Made by a program: the position numbers and the translations under genes. DNA of 64,000 nt from Monocercomonoides exilis (taxonomy: Eukaryota > Preaxostyla > Oxymonadida > Polymastigidae): contig LSRY02000012.1 of NCBI GenBank assembly GCA_001643675.2, forward strand, positions 374,501 to 438,500, in the 5' to 3' direction. Every line of letters begins with the position of its first letter. Position 1 is the stretch's first letter. Positions 10,601-25,500 of the stretch are shown in pieces. The notes under the pieces are model-generated. The model saw only the letters and a program-made list of their open reading frames with translations, was not told the origin of the DNA and did no database searches.

Positions 10601-13600
10601 ATGATGGAGAAGGCGAAGGTGATGAAGAGGAAGAAGACAGGACCACCTCTGACACCACAGGGAAGAGTGTGAGCTTTACCCAGACGCAGACGCTGATCAA
10701 CACAGCTGAGCAGACAGTCAGCCACGAGCTGACGCAAACAGCAGACACCAACTCGACCTCGCAGAACTTGCAGCACCCGCGTTCTCTGCCGTCTGTTCTT
10801 GATGAGCCACACCTGCTCCTCCGAAAGGGGGCAGACGATGTGTCAGCTGCAGGCGACATAAGTGAATTCCTGGAAGGTGTGCATGATGAGATGCAGACAC
10901 AGGAAGTGAGAAGGAGGAGGAAGAAAGGAGAGAGGCAGCCGCATTACTCGAGTTTGATCACTTTCCCTACACTCAGACAGACAGCTGCTCCAAGGAATAA
11001 GGAAGAGGAGCTACTGACAGCAACAGGACATGGGCAGCTTCAGATGAACATATCTCTCTTTTCACCACATTTCGCATCTCATACTTCATCTTCCTCTTCC
11101 TCTTCCTCTTCATCATCTTCTTCAACCACACTGGTATCTTCGTCCACTTTATCTGCCCAATCGCCCCAGACACCACAGATTATCCCTTCCTCCACACTCA
11201 ATTCAGCGCACACGCTTTCAGGCACAAGTGTCACCCGCACAACAATCACAGGCGACAGCGAGGGAGACAGGCACTCCACACTTTCTGGTCTGCGCAACAT
11301 GAAAGCAGCGAATCTGACAACATCGGCACTCACACCAGAAGCATCTGCAAGATCGACTGTGCAGACGACAGGAACCATCTCAACCACATCTTCTTCTTCT
11401 CCTTCCTCTTCCTCTTCCTCATCTTCTTCTTCGTCTTCTTCAACTAACATCTCAATTCCGTCAACCACTTCACCTGCTCCTTTGTCTCATGCCAAGAAGC
11501 ATCCACTAACTTCACTTCAGCTGCCTTCTCTTTCACTTCACCAGCACATCCCTCACCAAAAACACCAGCTCGTTCAGCTGCCCCCGCATTTCCGCCCGCC
11601 CCGCAAAGACGAATTCTCCGATTCCCAAATTTCTCCGTTTTCTCCGATTTCTCCGATTTCGCAGTTTTCTACGGAGACATACGCCGAATACGATGTAGCG
11701 CCCAACCAGTCATCGCGCCGGACGATCGATATGCTCACGTCCATCCCGTCGAACTGCTCGTTCACTTCGCTTTCTCCCTCAGAGGCGCTGATGTGCCCTT
11801 CCTCCACTCGCCTGTCTGTGCAGTCACTCGACTCCACCAGCAGCACACCCATCTTCATCCCAAAGGCTGTCACGCTCTCTTATCTGCCTTCTCTCGTCGC
11901 CTCTCCTCCGCTCCTGTCGCCCTCAGACACAAACAAGAACGGAATGAATGGAAAGAGCCAGTTTCACACTGAACAGCAGGTGCTGTCGAATGAACAGCTG
12001 CTCCATCTCAACAGCCACTACGCACAATATATCGACAGTCTGCGGCAGATTCGCGAGGAAAAAGGAGCATCCAAACAGAAAACGAACACTCCACTGCAGA
12101 TGTCTGAGACGGCCCAACAACAACAACAGCAGCAACAACAGCACCAGCAGAACAGACACAGAGAATCCTCACAATCCATCTCGTATGGCAGAAAAGTGCA
12201 TTCTTTGTCATTCAACCGACTTCTCCTCCACCGCTGCTCATCTGCGCCTGCTCTGCTTGAGAACATCCACAGCCCCTTTTCTGTCTTTCCTGCTGTCAGC
12301 AGAGTGTCTCTTGAGAATGCCAGCAAACAGAACAAACTGCACCTTGCCTCTCCTCAAAAGTCCTCTCTGAACAAGCTGAGTGCGCTGGCAGGGGCAGAAG
12401 GGGCAGTCGTGCTGGATGTGCGGCAGATCAGCGAAGAGACGCTGATGAAGATTGAGCTCAAGCCGTATCAGCCGAAGCAGAGGCATCTTTTGTCCAAGCT
12501 GCTCTCTCAGCCGGACAAAACCAGCAGAGCCAGCCAGATTTCGAACACAAACTATCCGAACAGCACGCCTCAGCCACACGAGACGTATTCTGCTGTCTCC
12601 AGCGAGTGCACATCCAACGCCTATCCCAATGACATCGTGCTGCCCGTCCCGCAGCTCCCTTCCTTGTCGCAGGAAGGCAGTGTCTTCCCATCCGACAGCC
12701 AGAAGTCCTCCAATCCGCAGCTGATTCCACTCTCTGTCTCCTTCATCAGCAAACAGGACGACTTCTACAAAGAGATCGAGCCTCAGCAGACAGCCAGTGA
12801 GCAGCTGCTGATTATGGACCAGTCCTCTGCCGTGTCCAGCCACTCGCCCAGTGCAGCAGAATTGAACCTCAATTCCTGGTACTCCAAGACACAGAGCAGC
12901 GACGCCCCTGCATCTTCCTCAGAACAGACAGTGGCCTCTTCAACAGCTTCCTCAAAGGGAATGAAAACAGACGAGTCTTCTTCTTCCTCTTCTCCCTCTT
13001 CCTCTTCATCTTCTTCGTGCAAGTCGCCAAATGGGCAGTTGCCAATCGAATTGTCTGACACCGTTCCTCTTTTTGCTGCTCACAAGAAAGACACAATTCA
13101 AGCCTCGTTGATAGCAGACTCAGCTCAAATCCCATCAGAACCAAACAAACAACAATTGAAAACAGGATCAGTTGAGCATTTGCCACCAGAAATGTCATTT
13201 TCTGATCATATTTCGCTTTCTCTTTCAGAGTCAGATGCAAAAATGGAGGTGCGCCAGTCAACTTCTCCTTCTCCCTCGCTCGCTTCTTCGCAGGCCTCGC
13301 AGCTCCAAAACAGCCAGCCGCAACAAAAACAGACAGGCAAGCAGCTCCATCGGCAGGAAAGCAAAAACTCCCAAACGCCCACGGGAATATCATCAGAACA
13401 TGGCTACCTCTCATCGCTGACAACTGCCTCTTCCTCCTCCAACACATCTTCACACACGCCTCTCTCTTCCCTTTCCTTGGCGCAGTCAGCTTCTGATGCT
13501 CGTTCTCCTCTTCCTCTCTCAGCAGAACAGCGACAGGCAGCAGAGGCAGCCCCGTCTCTCTCGTCTGCCTACTGCCCTCTCCAACTCCATTCGTCCTCTG

Positions 13601-13993
13601 ACCATTCTGTCTCCACTTCAAGCGATGCCATTTCATCATCTTCTGCTTCAAAGAATCTCACTTCATCATCATCATCATCTTCTTCTTCGTCGTCTTCTTC
13701 TTCATCTTCTTCCTCTTCGTCTGCTTCTTCATCCCCATCTTCTTCAGTACCTATTTCCCCTCCATCTCTGTCTCCACCTCCAACTTCTCTGTCTTCTCCA
13801 AAACAAGTCTTTTCACCAACTTCCTCCTCCTCATCTTCTGCTTCTTCTTCCTCCTCCTCCTCCTCCTCTTCTTCTTCTTCATCCTCTTCATCCTCATTCA
13901 CAGCTAACTCATCATCGAGAATGTCAACTCAACTGTCTCAGATTATTGTTCCGCAAATAACCAATCCTTCATCATCTTCTTCCTCCTCCTCCA

Positions 13994-14036
<43 letters not shown>

Positions 14037-17000
14037 TTCTTCTTCTTCTTCTTCTTCTTCTTCTTCTTCTTCTTCTTCTTCTTCTTCTTCTTCTTCGTCT
14101 TCTTTTTCTCCTCCTCTTTCGTCCTCATCCTCCTCATCCTCAGGCCATTCTCCTCCCATTCATTCGTTGATGGCAAGCTCTTGCACCCAATCCTCAGCCC
14201 GCTCCTCTCCCACAGCCTCCAAAAGTGCCTCTCATCAACCACCCATCGGAACACAGATAGCAAAAGCACCGCCTCTTCCAAAGGCTCCACAGTACACAAC
14301 GTCTTCCACATCCACAAATGGAATGAACGCTGCAAAAGACTCACTCAGCTCGTCGATGCTATCGTCTTCTGCCTTGTCGTTCTCTGGCTGCGCCTCTTCG
14401 TTCTCTTCTGCGTCTTCCTCGACTTCCCTGCTGAATTCCCAGTCCATCGCCCAAAGATCAGTCTTGGCTTCTCTTTCTCCACTGATCGACACCTCAACCT
14501 CTCATTCTGCAGTGCCAACGTCGCCGCTCTCTCTCTCCAACAATCTGTCTGACCATCTGCCCCATCAGTCTGTTCCCTCGCGCATCGCATCCCAAACAAT
14601 GTCTCATGCCTCGTCTGTCTCCTTCACCCTTTCCAACACAGAATGCACGGACTCACCGTCTCCTTCACAGAAGATGTCTGGTGTCAGACCGCACTCTGAC
14701 TTCCAGAGCGACGCTCAGTTGGACAAAGCATGGACACCACAGCCAGCCAGTCGCTCGTCACTTGTGTCTATTGAACCACCCCCGTTTGGCCTGTCAACAT
14801 CGCTGATGAATGCACCGGACACATCGCAGCTGGACAAAGACTGCTCTGCAACACACCTAACAACATCAGCCACATTCACTGGGAGAGAAGACAACACCAC
14901 TCGCACTTCTACCATCTCCTTCATCCACACACTCGAGTCATCTGCCGAGCGCTCAGCAGCCCCTCCTCTTCGATCTGAGGAATCTCATCTTCCTTCGCTT
15001 TCTGCTCGGTCCAGCTCAGCCCCGCAGACTGCCTCTGCTCGGATGGGTGCATCCACCGCAACCACACCGCTGTGTTCTGAGCTGACGTCTCCATCTTCAT
15101 CCACTGCACATCCCATTCAGTTTCCTCTGTCTGAAAGGAAGATGCTTCCACATGATGCTACATTTGCAACATCTCCAATGCATCCATCGCATCAGAGTGT
15201 GTCTGCAACTAATTCTCCGTTGTCTCCGCATTTGTTCACCCCAACAACAACAGTTGCTTCTCTGACACCGCGACAGCTGAATTCTCTCCTCAAACTGTCA
15301 ATCGGCGAGCTTTTGTCAACCTCCCCTGAGATTTTGGCGCAGGTCATCCAATATGCCAGAGATGCTGTTATTTTGCCTTCCAATCGCTCTGATCCAAACA
15401 GCAACGAGTCACAAAAGCGAAACAATACTGTTCCTTTGTTCCATCCACTCCCAGTGAACGAAGCACTGAAGGCGCATCCTTCACTTCTTGCACAGACACA
15501 AGATGGAGTCGAACCAGATCGTATCGGCTTTCCGCAAAGCATCAACCTCCACTTGCCAATTGAATCATCTTCACCGGTGGAGCAGCCAATCAGCCCTTAC
15601 TTGCACTCTCCGCTTTCACCAGACAACGGCAACTCTCCAAAACTTCCGCATCTTCAGTCATCGCAGTCATTCTCCACACTCCAGCTGATCCAGCCGCTGT
15701 CTCCAGAATACTCTCAGCACTCAGTCTCAATGCAGCGGCTGCCTCGCCTCAGGAAGCGCAGTCGCAAAGCCACTCAGTCTGCTGACGCGCTGACCCCAAT
15801 TCGTCCCTCCACGTCTCCGCGAAATGGGGCAGGAGGACGAAGCCCTGGGAGAGCAAAGCACAACGTTGCGGATGACGCATTCATTCAGAACGGGAAGGTT
15901 GGCACACGAATGGGGAATAAGCTTGTGCTGGGAGATGTTGGTGAGCAGATGCAGAATGGCAATGCTGAACAGAAGCCAAGTCGATACGACTCGTTTTCAC
16001 CACAGCAGCTGATGAAGCAGAGCCCATCCAACGTAGACAGCATCACAATCTCCCGCTCTGTACACTCTCCACCTGTTACATCTCCAACGGGAACACTCGA
16101 TTTTCATCGCTATTCCTCTTTCTCTCTCACAATGGCATCCACAGCACTTTCTTCGTTTTCTCCATCTCCTCTCTCAGGAAACCCCACACCCCGCAAAGAT
16201 GTGAAGAATCCCCAGCAAGCGATGGCTTCAACACCATCATTATCTGAACAATCATCGCTGCTCCAACCACATGCCAGTTCATGTGCGTCGAATGAGGAGG
16301 AGCCATCAGACAAAGATACGCCCATTGCTAGCTCCTCCTCCACATCTGATCCAGTCTGGTCTGCAGGCGACAGCATTTCGCCTTTTGCAGTGCGGTCAAT
16401 GAATCATTCAGCCAGTTTGCCTTCAATCTGTCCAGTTACAAAGGCAAAGCACGTTGCATTACAGCCAGAATTTGCTTCAGTTGGACTTGAGACAAAGGCT
16501 CGATATCTCAAAGGAGTTGAGTCTGTTCCCCACGCAATTTATGCAATCAGTTCGCAGAACTCTTCGCCTTGTCTGATAAAAGACAGCAACAACAATAATG
16601 ACAAAGCTCAACAAAGCGACCAGCCGAACTGCACAAATGAGTGTCTTCAGTTTGACAGCCTCTTTCCTCAGCCAATGCTGCCTTTGCGTTTGGAATCCGG
16701 CAATCTGAATAACTCCTCTCCTCCACCCTCTTCTCAATCAAAGCAGAGATGTCAAAAATGCAAAGAGATTCTTTTGTCAGATGACGATGCTGAGATGAGC
16801 AATGTATTACTTTGCAAGCACTCATACCCACTTGCCACTCCTTTGAGAGCAGATAAAAGCAATCGAAAGCAAGGAAATGAAGAGGAAGAAGGAGAAGGAG
16901 TATATTTCCAAAGCGATCAAGCAAATGGCAATGGAATGCACATATTCAGTAATGGTCATCCTGCTCATAATGATTCGGCTAATATCCAGACTGTTCATAA

Positions 17001-18702
17001 TTCGAATTCGACAGAAACAGGTGAAATTTTGAGAGAAAGCCAGCCTTACAGCAGTCACAATGACCATTTGACAAACAATGCTGATAACGCACCAATGAAA
17101 GCTAGAAATGAAAGCGGTAGTAATCTGATGTCAGTGCAACTCCAGCAAATAGAAGAAGATCCAGCTACTGAGGCAAACAGTCTGGATTCTGCGAAGCTTT
17201 CGAAAGAGAAAGACAAACGATCCAGCGTGTTCTCTCGGATGTTTACGAGGCTGAAAACAAAAATGATGTCTTCGCCAAAAATTGAAATTGTTTCAAAGGA
17301 AGCTGCAGCATTGCCCAAAACAAGCGACGATGAAACAGCGACAAACACATTGAGAACTGGAATATCCGCACCTTCCTCGTTGGCTCATCTTTCTTCTGCT
17401 CATTCTGCCGAGAAGATCCATCAAAACATTGCTGCAGCATCTCCATATTCAACTGAAAATCTTCAAGGAATACACAACAACAGCGGTAACTTTCAAAGCG
17501 AAATTGAAAACAACGAAAAACATTCTTCTCTATCTCGCTTTGATACAACGGCAAAAACACTAATTTCGACAGAAAGCAATCAATCAATTCCAAATGCAGG
17601 TGAATTACAAAGTCATCATCAGAAGCATTCTCCAATGAGCAGCATGGTATTTGCGTCAAACTCCTCCACAAGCAGTCTTATATCCAATGAGCCAACATGC
17701 TTCGCATCAGCATCAGCCACAGCGATTGTCACTTCTTCTGACTCTGCGCTTCTTCTGCCAATTCAACCGCCAAAACCCCGTCCGAAGCTCAATATCCATG
17801 CACTGTGCATCGAACCTCCCTGTATTTCATCTTCGCCTTCCCATTCGATTCGAGGGCTGTCTTTGTCAACTCCCTTCTCATCTGGCTCGTCTTCTGGTTC
17901 TTCGTCGCTTTCATCGGCAAACTCCTTCTCTTCTGAAAGCTCCCACACAACAAACAACGACAGCGCACAGGCTGCGCAGAATCAAGACACAAATCAGACA
18001 GAATATACAGCTCGCACATTGCAGTCATCTTGCCCCTCGTCGCATCACACATTGCGCGAACTTTCAGGCTATCACTCTTCCTCTTGTGCTTCTTCTTCCT
18101 CTCAGCATTTGGTTCCTGTGAAATCAAATGCGGCTCAGCTGGATGTCGGAACGCTGATCCCTTCCACTCCTTCTTCCTTTTCAAATGCCTCCTCTGCTTC
18201 TTCTCGCTCGAACCCCCATCAGCCCAATCAGAGTCCCGTTCTTCCTCAGAAATCTGTTTCTCCACCAAAAGTGATTATGCCAATGAAGAACGAACCACTT
18301 TCTTCAGCTGCTATGCAACCTCCAATGGTGCCTTTTCCTGATTCATATCAGCCGCTCCATCTTCGGAACCATCTTTCTCGCTATCCATCTCCTACTCCTC
18401 TCTCTCCTTCCAGCTACTCCTCCTCTCATATGGAGAACTGCTCTGATGGCGAAGGCTCGACCACTCCTTCCCAGTCAACAGGCTTGTCTCATTCCACATC
18501 TTCAGATTCATCAACACACCCTCTCAATGTGAAGTCTTCAAGCTTAACTCTTCTGCAAAAATTCTCTACTACTTCTCCACTCTCTCATTCTATCTATCAT
18601 TCATTGCAGCAGCAATCAATTCCGCTCTCCATTTCATCTCCACCTCTCCCTTCCTCAATTGGATGTTCGACTTCTACTCATGTGCTTGTCAAAGGAAAAT
18701 AA
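7617..18702 (+). CDS. CK1-group kinase, tau-tubulin kinase (TTBK)-like, giant Ser-rich tail
   Basis: Exons 7617-7839, 7892-7979, 8030-8156 and 8236-18702 (introns 52, 50 and 79 nt) join in phase to 3,634 residues. The kinase domain fills about residues 20-300: GQGAFG loop, VALK with K52, HRDIKP at 141-146, DFG with D165, and the CK1-group RGTARYASINAH segment. VDDLWSLFYVLVEF and a later DPFDWEG are closer to TTBK than to classical CK1. All catalytic residues are present. The remaining roughly 3,300 residues are intronless, rich in Ser, Pro, Thr and Gln, with many poly-Ser runs, one poly-Gln run (nt about 12115-12150) and a poly-Asp/Glu patch (nt about 10590-10640). No second domain was recognised. 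Composition changes sharply near nt 8480 from AT-rich to GC-richer. TTBK proteins phosphorylate tubulin-associated proteins; a cytoskeletal role here is inference. Confidence 0.9.
13661..14118 (+). repeat. Serine-codon microsatellite block in the TTBK-like gene
   Basis: Three clusters of TCN codons (about 13661-13735, 13822-13896 and 13969-14103) encode poly-Ser. The longest uninterrupted run, about 36 Ser at 13996-14103, is built first of TCA and then of TCT triplets. Within this run there are no AGY serine codons, so the tract looks like a trinucleotide expansion. Reverse-strand frames here read as poly-Glu, Lys, Asp or Met and are artefacts. Confidence 0.9.
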
Positions 18703-19576
18703 GATGCACACAAAATAGAAAACATCAAAAGAGAAAATGCAACTTGAGTTCACGAATACGTGATGATGAAAGTATTGCCATTTCACAAAGGTACTTGGAG
18801 GTCAACTCTTAACGCGCAAAGAACAATGTTGAATAATTTTGTTGTTAATAATAAAATAGAGATTTATTATTATGATTATTATTCTTTTGGTCTTATGTAT
18901 TCATTATTAAATTTTAATTTTTGTTTTTGTTTTTTGTGTAGCTATTTTATGTGGTTTATTTATGCAGACCTTAACAATTTGAAAATCTTTTAACCAATAA
19001 TTTTTTATAAGCATATTGGTAGCTTAGGGGAGAAATGACTTGTCTCATTTGCAACATTAATGCTTAACTTTTTGTTTGATTATTTTTTCATGATTTTTAT
19101 TTTCTGTATTGATTAGCATTTGTATTTTGTTTGTGTATGTTTTGAATATAGAATTTATAAAAGCTTCATTTTCGTTTAAAGTCGATTTATTGGATTGTCA
19201 TTAAACATTAACCCCATTTTGAGTTTTATACCAAATTTTGTTAAGAAGATAAAAAAAATAAAAGAACTGAATCTGTATTTCTTTAATCTTTCTTTAATGT
19301 TCGCCTTTTAAAAATGGATTACATATTTTTTTTAATGTTAAAATCATGGCAATATTTGTATAAATTTTCTTTTCAACTAAATACAATATCAGTAATAAAT
19401 ATTCTCAAAAGAAAGAAAGGGGGAAAAAAGCTGCATTAAAAAAAACAGTTTCCGGATTATGCAAAAAAAAAAAATTAATGTTTTTATCGCACCAACATCA
19501 AAATTTTCGTTTCTGTTAATTGGAGATTCATTTACCATTATAATTCCTTCTGTCTATATCCCCATATTATTTTAAA
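18703..19576. other. Intergenic, AT-rich
   Basis: 874 bp between two plus-strand genes. It holds the 3' flank of the TTBK-like gene and the promoter of the beta-helix receptor. There are AATAAA-like and poly-T stretches but no supported gene or RNA. Confidence 0.6.
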
Positions 19577-22500
19577 ATGAATGTGGATAATTTTTCTGTT
19601 TGGTTTTTAATCTTGGTCATTAACATTTGCATCCAATCATACCAACCATGCACGAGTTGTGGAAACACTGCTCAAAATCGCGAACAGATACCAAATCATA
19701 TTAACATGAATGAAATCAAACAAAAAACAGAAACTTCTTCTTCCCAGCTTCATTTATTCTTTCATCACCATCACATATCAAGTGACACAACAAATGAATC
19801 ACCAAGTCCATTTCAAGCTTCCAGAAGTGCCTGTTCACTTCCAGAAGAAGATATCAAAAAACACGCTTTTGATCGCAATTCTTATGAAAATGATTTCTCT
19901 TCCAAAGATAAACAATCTGCAAAACATTCACACATTCCAAACAATCAGCAATTCATGATGGCTGCTTCTTTCTTTTTGACGAACTCAACTTTCACAATCT
20001 GCAACTGCAAAAAACTGCAATCAAAAAACAATGCATCCTTGATCATCGCTGACAATTCAAGAGTCGAATTGGTTGCTTGCAGCATAAATATTCTGTCTTT
20101 CAGCAAAGTTGCTCCTCTTCACATTCGTGGTGGGCTGATTGTTGCACGGAATATTTCATTCATTCAAGAAATGGATGCCTCTTTGATTCCTTCTTTGACC
20201 ACTTCACCAGATCATGCAAGACAATTAAAAGCAAGCTTATTGATGTTGGAGAGCTCATTCAACTCAATCTGTGTCTCTTCCCCTCCTTTCATTGGAAATG
20301 GGTTCTTTGAAGATGTTGACATTTCAATGTGCACATTTCTGAATGTTTCCTCTCATTTACCATGCTCTGCAAAACACACCAGCAATCACAATCAAATGGG
20401 TGGAATGGCTAATTGCTTTGTCAGTGATTGCACATCACCACTTTATGAAACCATAATATGCGCTTCTTTTGGAAAAGGCTTCTTCTCATCCAATACAACC
20501 TTCATTCGCGCTGATAACACACTCTCAAACAGAAATTACACAAGTAATGCAGGATCATTTTCTGAAGGTGAAATCGAGTTCACCAATTGCAATTTCACTG
20601 GTTGCACTGCGCAGCATGGCGGAGCAATTAGTGTAAGTGAGTTATGCTCTCTTATAATCGAAGCTTGCTCTTTTTTTGAATGTTACAGCACACATACTGA
20701 AGACCATGGATTTGGTGGAGCAGTCTTCTGCAACGGATCAAGTTGTGAAATAGTTTCATCAACCTTTATAAAATGTCAAGGATCTGGAAGAGTTTCTGTT
20801 GGAGGAGCTTATGGGCATATTGCAACTGGATCTGCTTTTATCAGAGAGAATAAATTCAATAATTGCTCAGCTTCATATGGTGGAGCTGTTGCATGGTACC
20901 TTGGTGGAAGTGGCTCGATTTATGATTGTGAGTTCATAAACAATAAAGCAATGCGCAATCGTTTTGCAGGAACAGTGTTTTATCGATACAACAAGCAAAA
21001 TATTGAAATATCGAATTGCTCAATATCTGGGGGTTCTGCTCCCTTAGGAGCAGGAGGCCTGGACATTTCTGACAATGATCATAATACATCTCTGCTCATT
21101 CAATTTTGTCTGTTTGAGAACAATACTGTGCAGAAGGAGACACATGCAGCAGATATATATCTCGGAAAAGGATACGATGCTGATACTGCTGTGAACGAAA
21201 TAAAACACTGCTTCACACTTTCCAATGCACCAAGGCACGTCGTAATCTGTGCCAGATATGCAGAAGAATGCGGAGATAGTGGCGTAGCCCATGATGACTG
21301 GCTGCCATCTCCTCCCTCAGTAATACACATCAGCAAAGATGGAAGTGATATCAACACATGTGGGAATATTGGATCTGAATGCAAAACTGTGGAATATGGA
21401 GTGACAAGGTGGAGATCTCAGTTGAATCAAAGCATATTGCTATTCAGTGAAAACTACATTGAAAACAACATAGAGATCGAATCGAAACACATTGAAATCA
21501 TTGGGGTTTCTGTTAACGAATCAAAAGTTATGTTCCTTGCCAACTCAACAACTGTGGACTTGTTTTATGTTGCAAACGGCTTTTTGAAAGTTGATAGCAC
21601 TTCTTTTGTGTGTGTTTTTAACAGGACAGCAATACATGTTGTGTCTCCTGGAACATTGCAGCTGGAATTGTGTGCATTCACAAAAGATCTCTCTTCAAAT
21701 CTTCCTTCAACACAATCGCTTCTCCAAGTCGATGAAGGAGAGCTGAATATGACATCAGTGAAGATATCTGGTTTTGCATTTGCTCAAGGCTGTGCTGTTG
21801 CAATTAACGACTGCAAGATGGCCACTCTTGTGAATGCATCATTCTCCAACATTGTGAGCAACCAGAACGGAGGATGCATGAGTGTTGTTTGCAGTGAAGC
21901 ACTTGAGGAATCATCCAGCATTTCATTTGATACTTGCGAATTTGACGCTTGTTGCACTCAAGGAGATGATACAGGAGGCGGAGGGCTGTTCATCTGTTTC
22001 AGCACAGGATTTAGTTGCACTGTGGTTGACACAAGATTCGATCATTGCACTGCAGCTTTTGAAGAAGGAAAGAGCGGGAAAGGAGGGGGATTGATGATGG
22101 ATCTGAGAGATGAAAACTCAATCTTCAATATCTCAGGCGCACAATTCACTTCTTCGAACAATGCTGCCTTCGGCAAGAATGCCTTTGTCCACTCTCCCAA
22201 CTTGAATGCAAGCATCCTTTTGCCTCGTTTTGGGTTTTGGCAGGAATCTGACTCTCCGCAGTTGCTGATGGGCTCAGACAAGAGGGTTCCAAATACAATT
22301 ATCCCCTTGGAAATATTCCTCAAAACTCGCGGTGATTTTGTTTTTGTGTCTTCGACAGGAAGTGACAACGTTTGCTGCGGACATCCATTGTACCCATGCA
22401 AAACACTTTCATATTCGTTTGATGTTCAGGCTTCAGTGAAGAAGAAGATCAAAATCTCACAAAAAATAGAATTGAAAGAGAAGCTTGCGCTCAATGAAGT

Positions 22501-25500
22501 TGGATATGATGTTGGTGAACGTAATCTTCTGTCAACAATAACAGTGATAGGAACTGGGCCGATAGAAGGAACGGGAGGACTCATAACCACAAGTGTGGAC
22601 TGTTCATTTGCAGCAATAACCTTCACCCTCTCTTCAACCTCGTTAACACCTTTTTCGTCGATTTTCGATGTGAGAGATGAAGAGCTCTTTATGACTGACT
22701 GCACACTGACAATATCCGAAGACCTCGAATCATCAGAGATTATCGAATACTCCTTTGCATTGGTTTCAGAAGGTTCAATCAACTTTGCACACTTTTTGAT
22801 TCCCGGAATGCTTTGCGTCTCTCAGCCAATCATATCAATCACTGGCTCGCGCTCAAGCTGCGAAATTGATTTCTTAAGTGTGAACAAAGTCACAGTCAAA
22901 GGAAATAAAGGGTTAATTTATGCAGCAGACAGCAGACTTCTCACAATTCACAATTCTTCAATTGAAAGCTGCAGCATGGATGAATCTAGTCTGATTGAGA
23001 TATCTTCAATTCAAGTACTGGAAGCAAAAAACACTTCCTTTCTCACAATTACGCGCTCAAAAGGAAATGGATCGTGCTTTGACATCACAGCTGGAAATGC
23101 AAATGAACACCAACTTTCAGTCGAGAACTGTTCATTTGATGGCTGTGCTGTTGCTGAAAATGGGAGCGGGGGTGGTGGATTGTTTTGTTCTCTGTCGAGT
23201 CCACGTTCATTGTCAATCACTCTGTGCACCTTCAATGGCTGCGAAGCACCTTCAGACATGCTTGAAGGGTTTGGTGGAGGGATATTTCTCGATCTTGTTA
23301 ACTCAGATGCTGGATTTGTTGTTTCAGCTCCATCCTTTGCAACAGAAAGCCCAAACAAAGCAAAACATGGAAGCGATCTGTTTGTCTGCTCGCCAGATCT
23401 GAAAGCAAGCATCACAATGGAATCTCTTCCTTTTGCAGCTCAATGTGACCATGGTTCATTCAATAACTTGCAAGGATATTACGGTGAGGACCATGAAAAT
23501 GCAGTTCCTCTGGTTCTGCTTCTGGAGGATGTCGGACAAACCCTCTATGCAAGCCTCAGCAATGGAGCCAATACATTTGTTTGCGGGTTTTCAGATTACC
23601 CATGTGCATCGCTGGATTATGGGATGCAGAGATTGGCCCAGATCAATGGGAAGGCAATAACCATCAGCACTTCAACAGAAATCAGAAACGAAATGTGCTT
23701 GCATAATGCTGAGGTGAAGTCTGCAAGCAACTCGAAAATGAAAATATCTTTTCTGAAAGCTGTGAGCACTCTATCAGGAAAAGTATTAACTGTCTCAGGG
23801 GATTCTTCGATTGAACAGGCAATGCTTGCAATCCCATCATCATTCAACAACGATGTCCTGTCGCTGATTTTCTTGTCTTCTGAAAGCAACTTTTCAATGG
23901 TTGAATGTCTGCTCAGCATGCAGGAGGGCGAAGTGGATCAGGTGAGCTTTCAGCTGTTTGAGTTGTGCGGAGGAATCCTCAAAATGGATCATTGCTCACT
24001 GCAATCTGATTGCATCTCTCATGCACCAATTGGAGTGAGAGCAAATGAAGATACATCTTCGGATGCTATCACTTTGAAGATCATGAACTCTGTAATTGGC
24101 AGTTACCCCCTTATTTGTGTCATTCCTTCCACAAATAAACACCAAAAAAATGACAATGCAAACAACAACGTTTTGACTCTTTTTGGATGTTCATTTGAAA
24201 AGATAACTCGCGAAGATAATGATGCTAATTGTGCAATATTGTTCTCATCGCTTGTATCAATGGATATAGAGTGCGACCAATGGAATGCAACAGATATTAA
24301 AGGTGCGCAAAGCGATGAAGGAGGGGCATTGAAGGCAGTGATTGGCTCAACTGGCTCATTCAAGATCAAAAACAGCACATTCACAAAATGTTGCGCAGAA
24401 AGCGAAACAAAAGGCAAAGGAGGAGCGCTGCTTGTAGACTGCTCATCATCAGATGCCTTTTTGCTTGCGGATATAACTTTCGAAATGTGCAACGCATCTG
24501 TAGGAAAGAATATGTTTGTCATTTCGTCTGATCTCAATTTATCAATAACAGCAGAAAGACTTGCATTTGACATTTCTGCTTCAGAAGCCAGCAATAATCT
24601 GTTCGTTGGAAGCGACTCAACAAAAACAGATTTTGATCTCCTCCGTTTCTTGATCCCATTCATTTCTTCTGAGATATGTCTGAGCAAAAACAACGGCTGG
24701 GACGTTTCAAGGTGCGGAGGTGAGGGAGAGCCTTGCATGACAATACAATATGGACAAATGCACTTTCCTTCTTCAAGCGATGAATCCGATTCAGCATTGA
24801 ATAAATTTGTTGCAATGGATGAGGTGCTTGTTGACTGCGAGGTTGATGTGACAAACATGGTTGTTACATCAAAAACTGTGGAGAATCATTCATTGCTGAA
24901 ATTCAATCCAGTCATTTACCCCAAGCCAGGAATTGAAGATGTATGTGACTCGGTACTTGCAAACACAGGTGAATGCAGCTTCTTGAATCTTGGCATCTGC
25001 TGTAGCTGCAGCGCAGAATGGCAACACTCCAGTTTGATTTGCTCATCAGGCAAAAGCCTCTCTTTCAACAACTGCATATTTTCTGGAGTCATTGGCGAGA
25101 CAATCACATATTGCGTGGTTGTTTGCTTGTCAGGAATATGCGAGCTGAGTTTTTGTTCGTTTGAATCAATGAAGTGTGCACATCACATTGCAATGACATC
25201 TTCTCTTGGCAGTCTTTCCTTGACAAACACAACAACAAACAACATCGAGCTCACTGGAAAAAGTGTTATTGCTGCTCAACAACAGCAAGAAGCACACCGA
25301 GCGAACGATGGAGAAGGTCACACAATTCAACTGAAGTGCTGCACTCTTCACTCGCTGCAACAGAGCACTCCTTCAGATCCATCCATTGTTCAATGTCTCA
25401 CAAGCGAAACAATTACCGTTTCCGTCCTGAACACATCGATAAAGAGCTGTGGAAGCAGCGCAAGCGAGAAAGGAGGAGGCGTGATAATGAAGTTGAACGA

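Noticed and set aside
13938-14344. Long minus-strand reading frames of poly-Glu, poly-Lys or poly-Met opposite the Ser tracts
   Set aside because: They are complements of TCN runs in the real plus-strand kinase gene. They have no domain and start or stop at tract edges; the same applies at 45000-46000 and 55880-56220.
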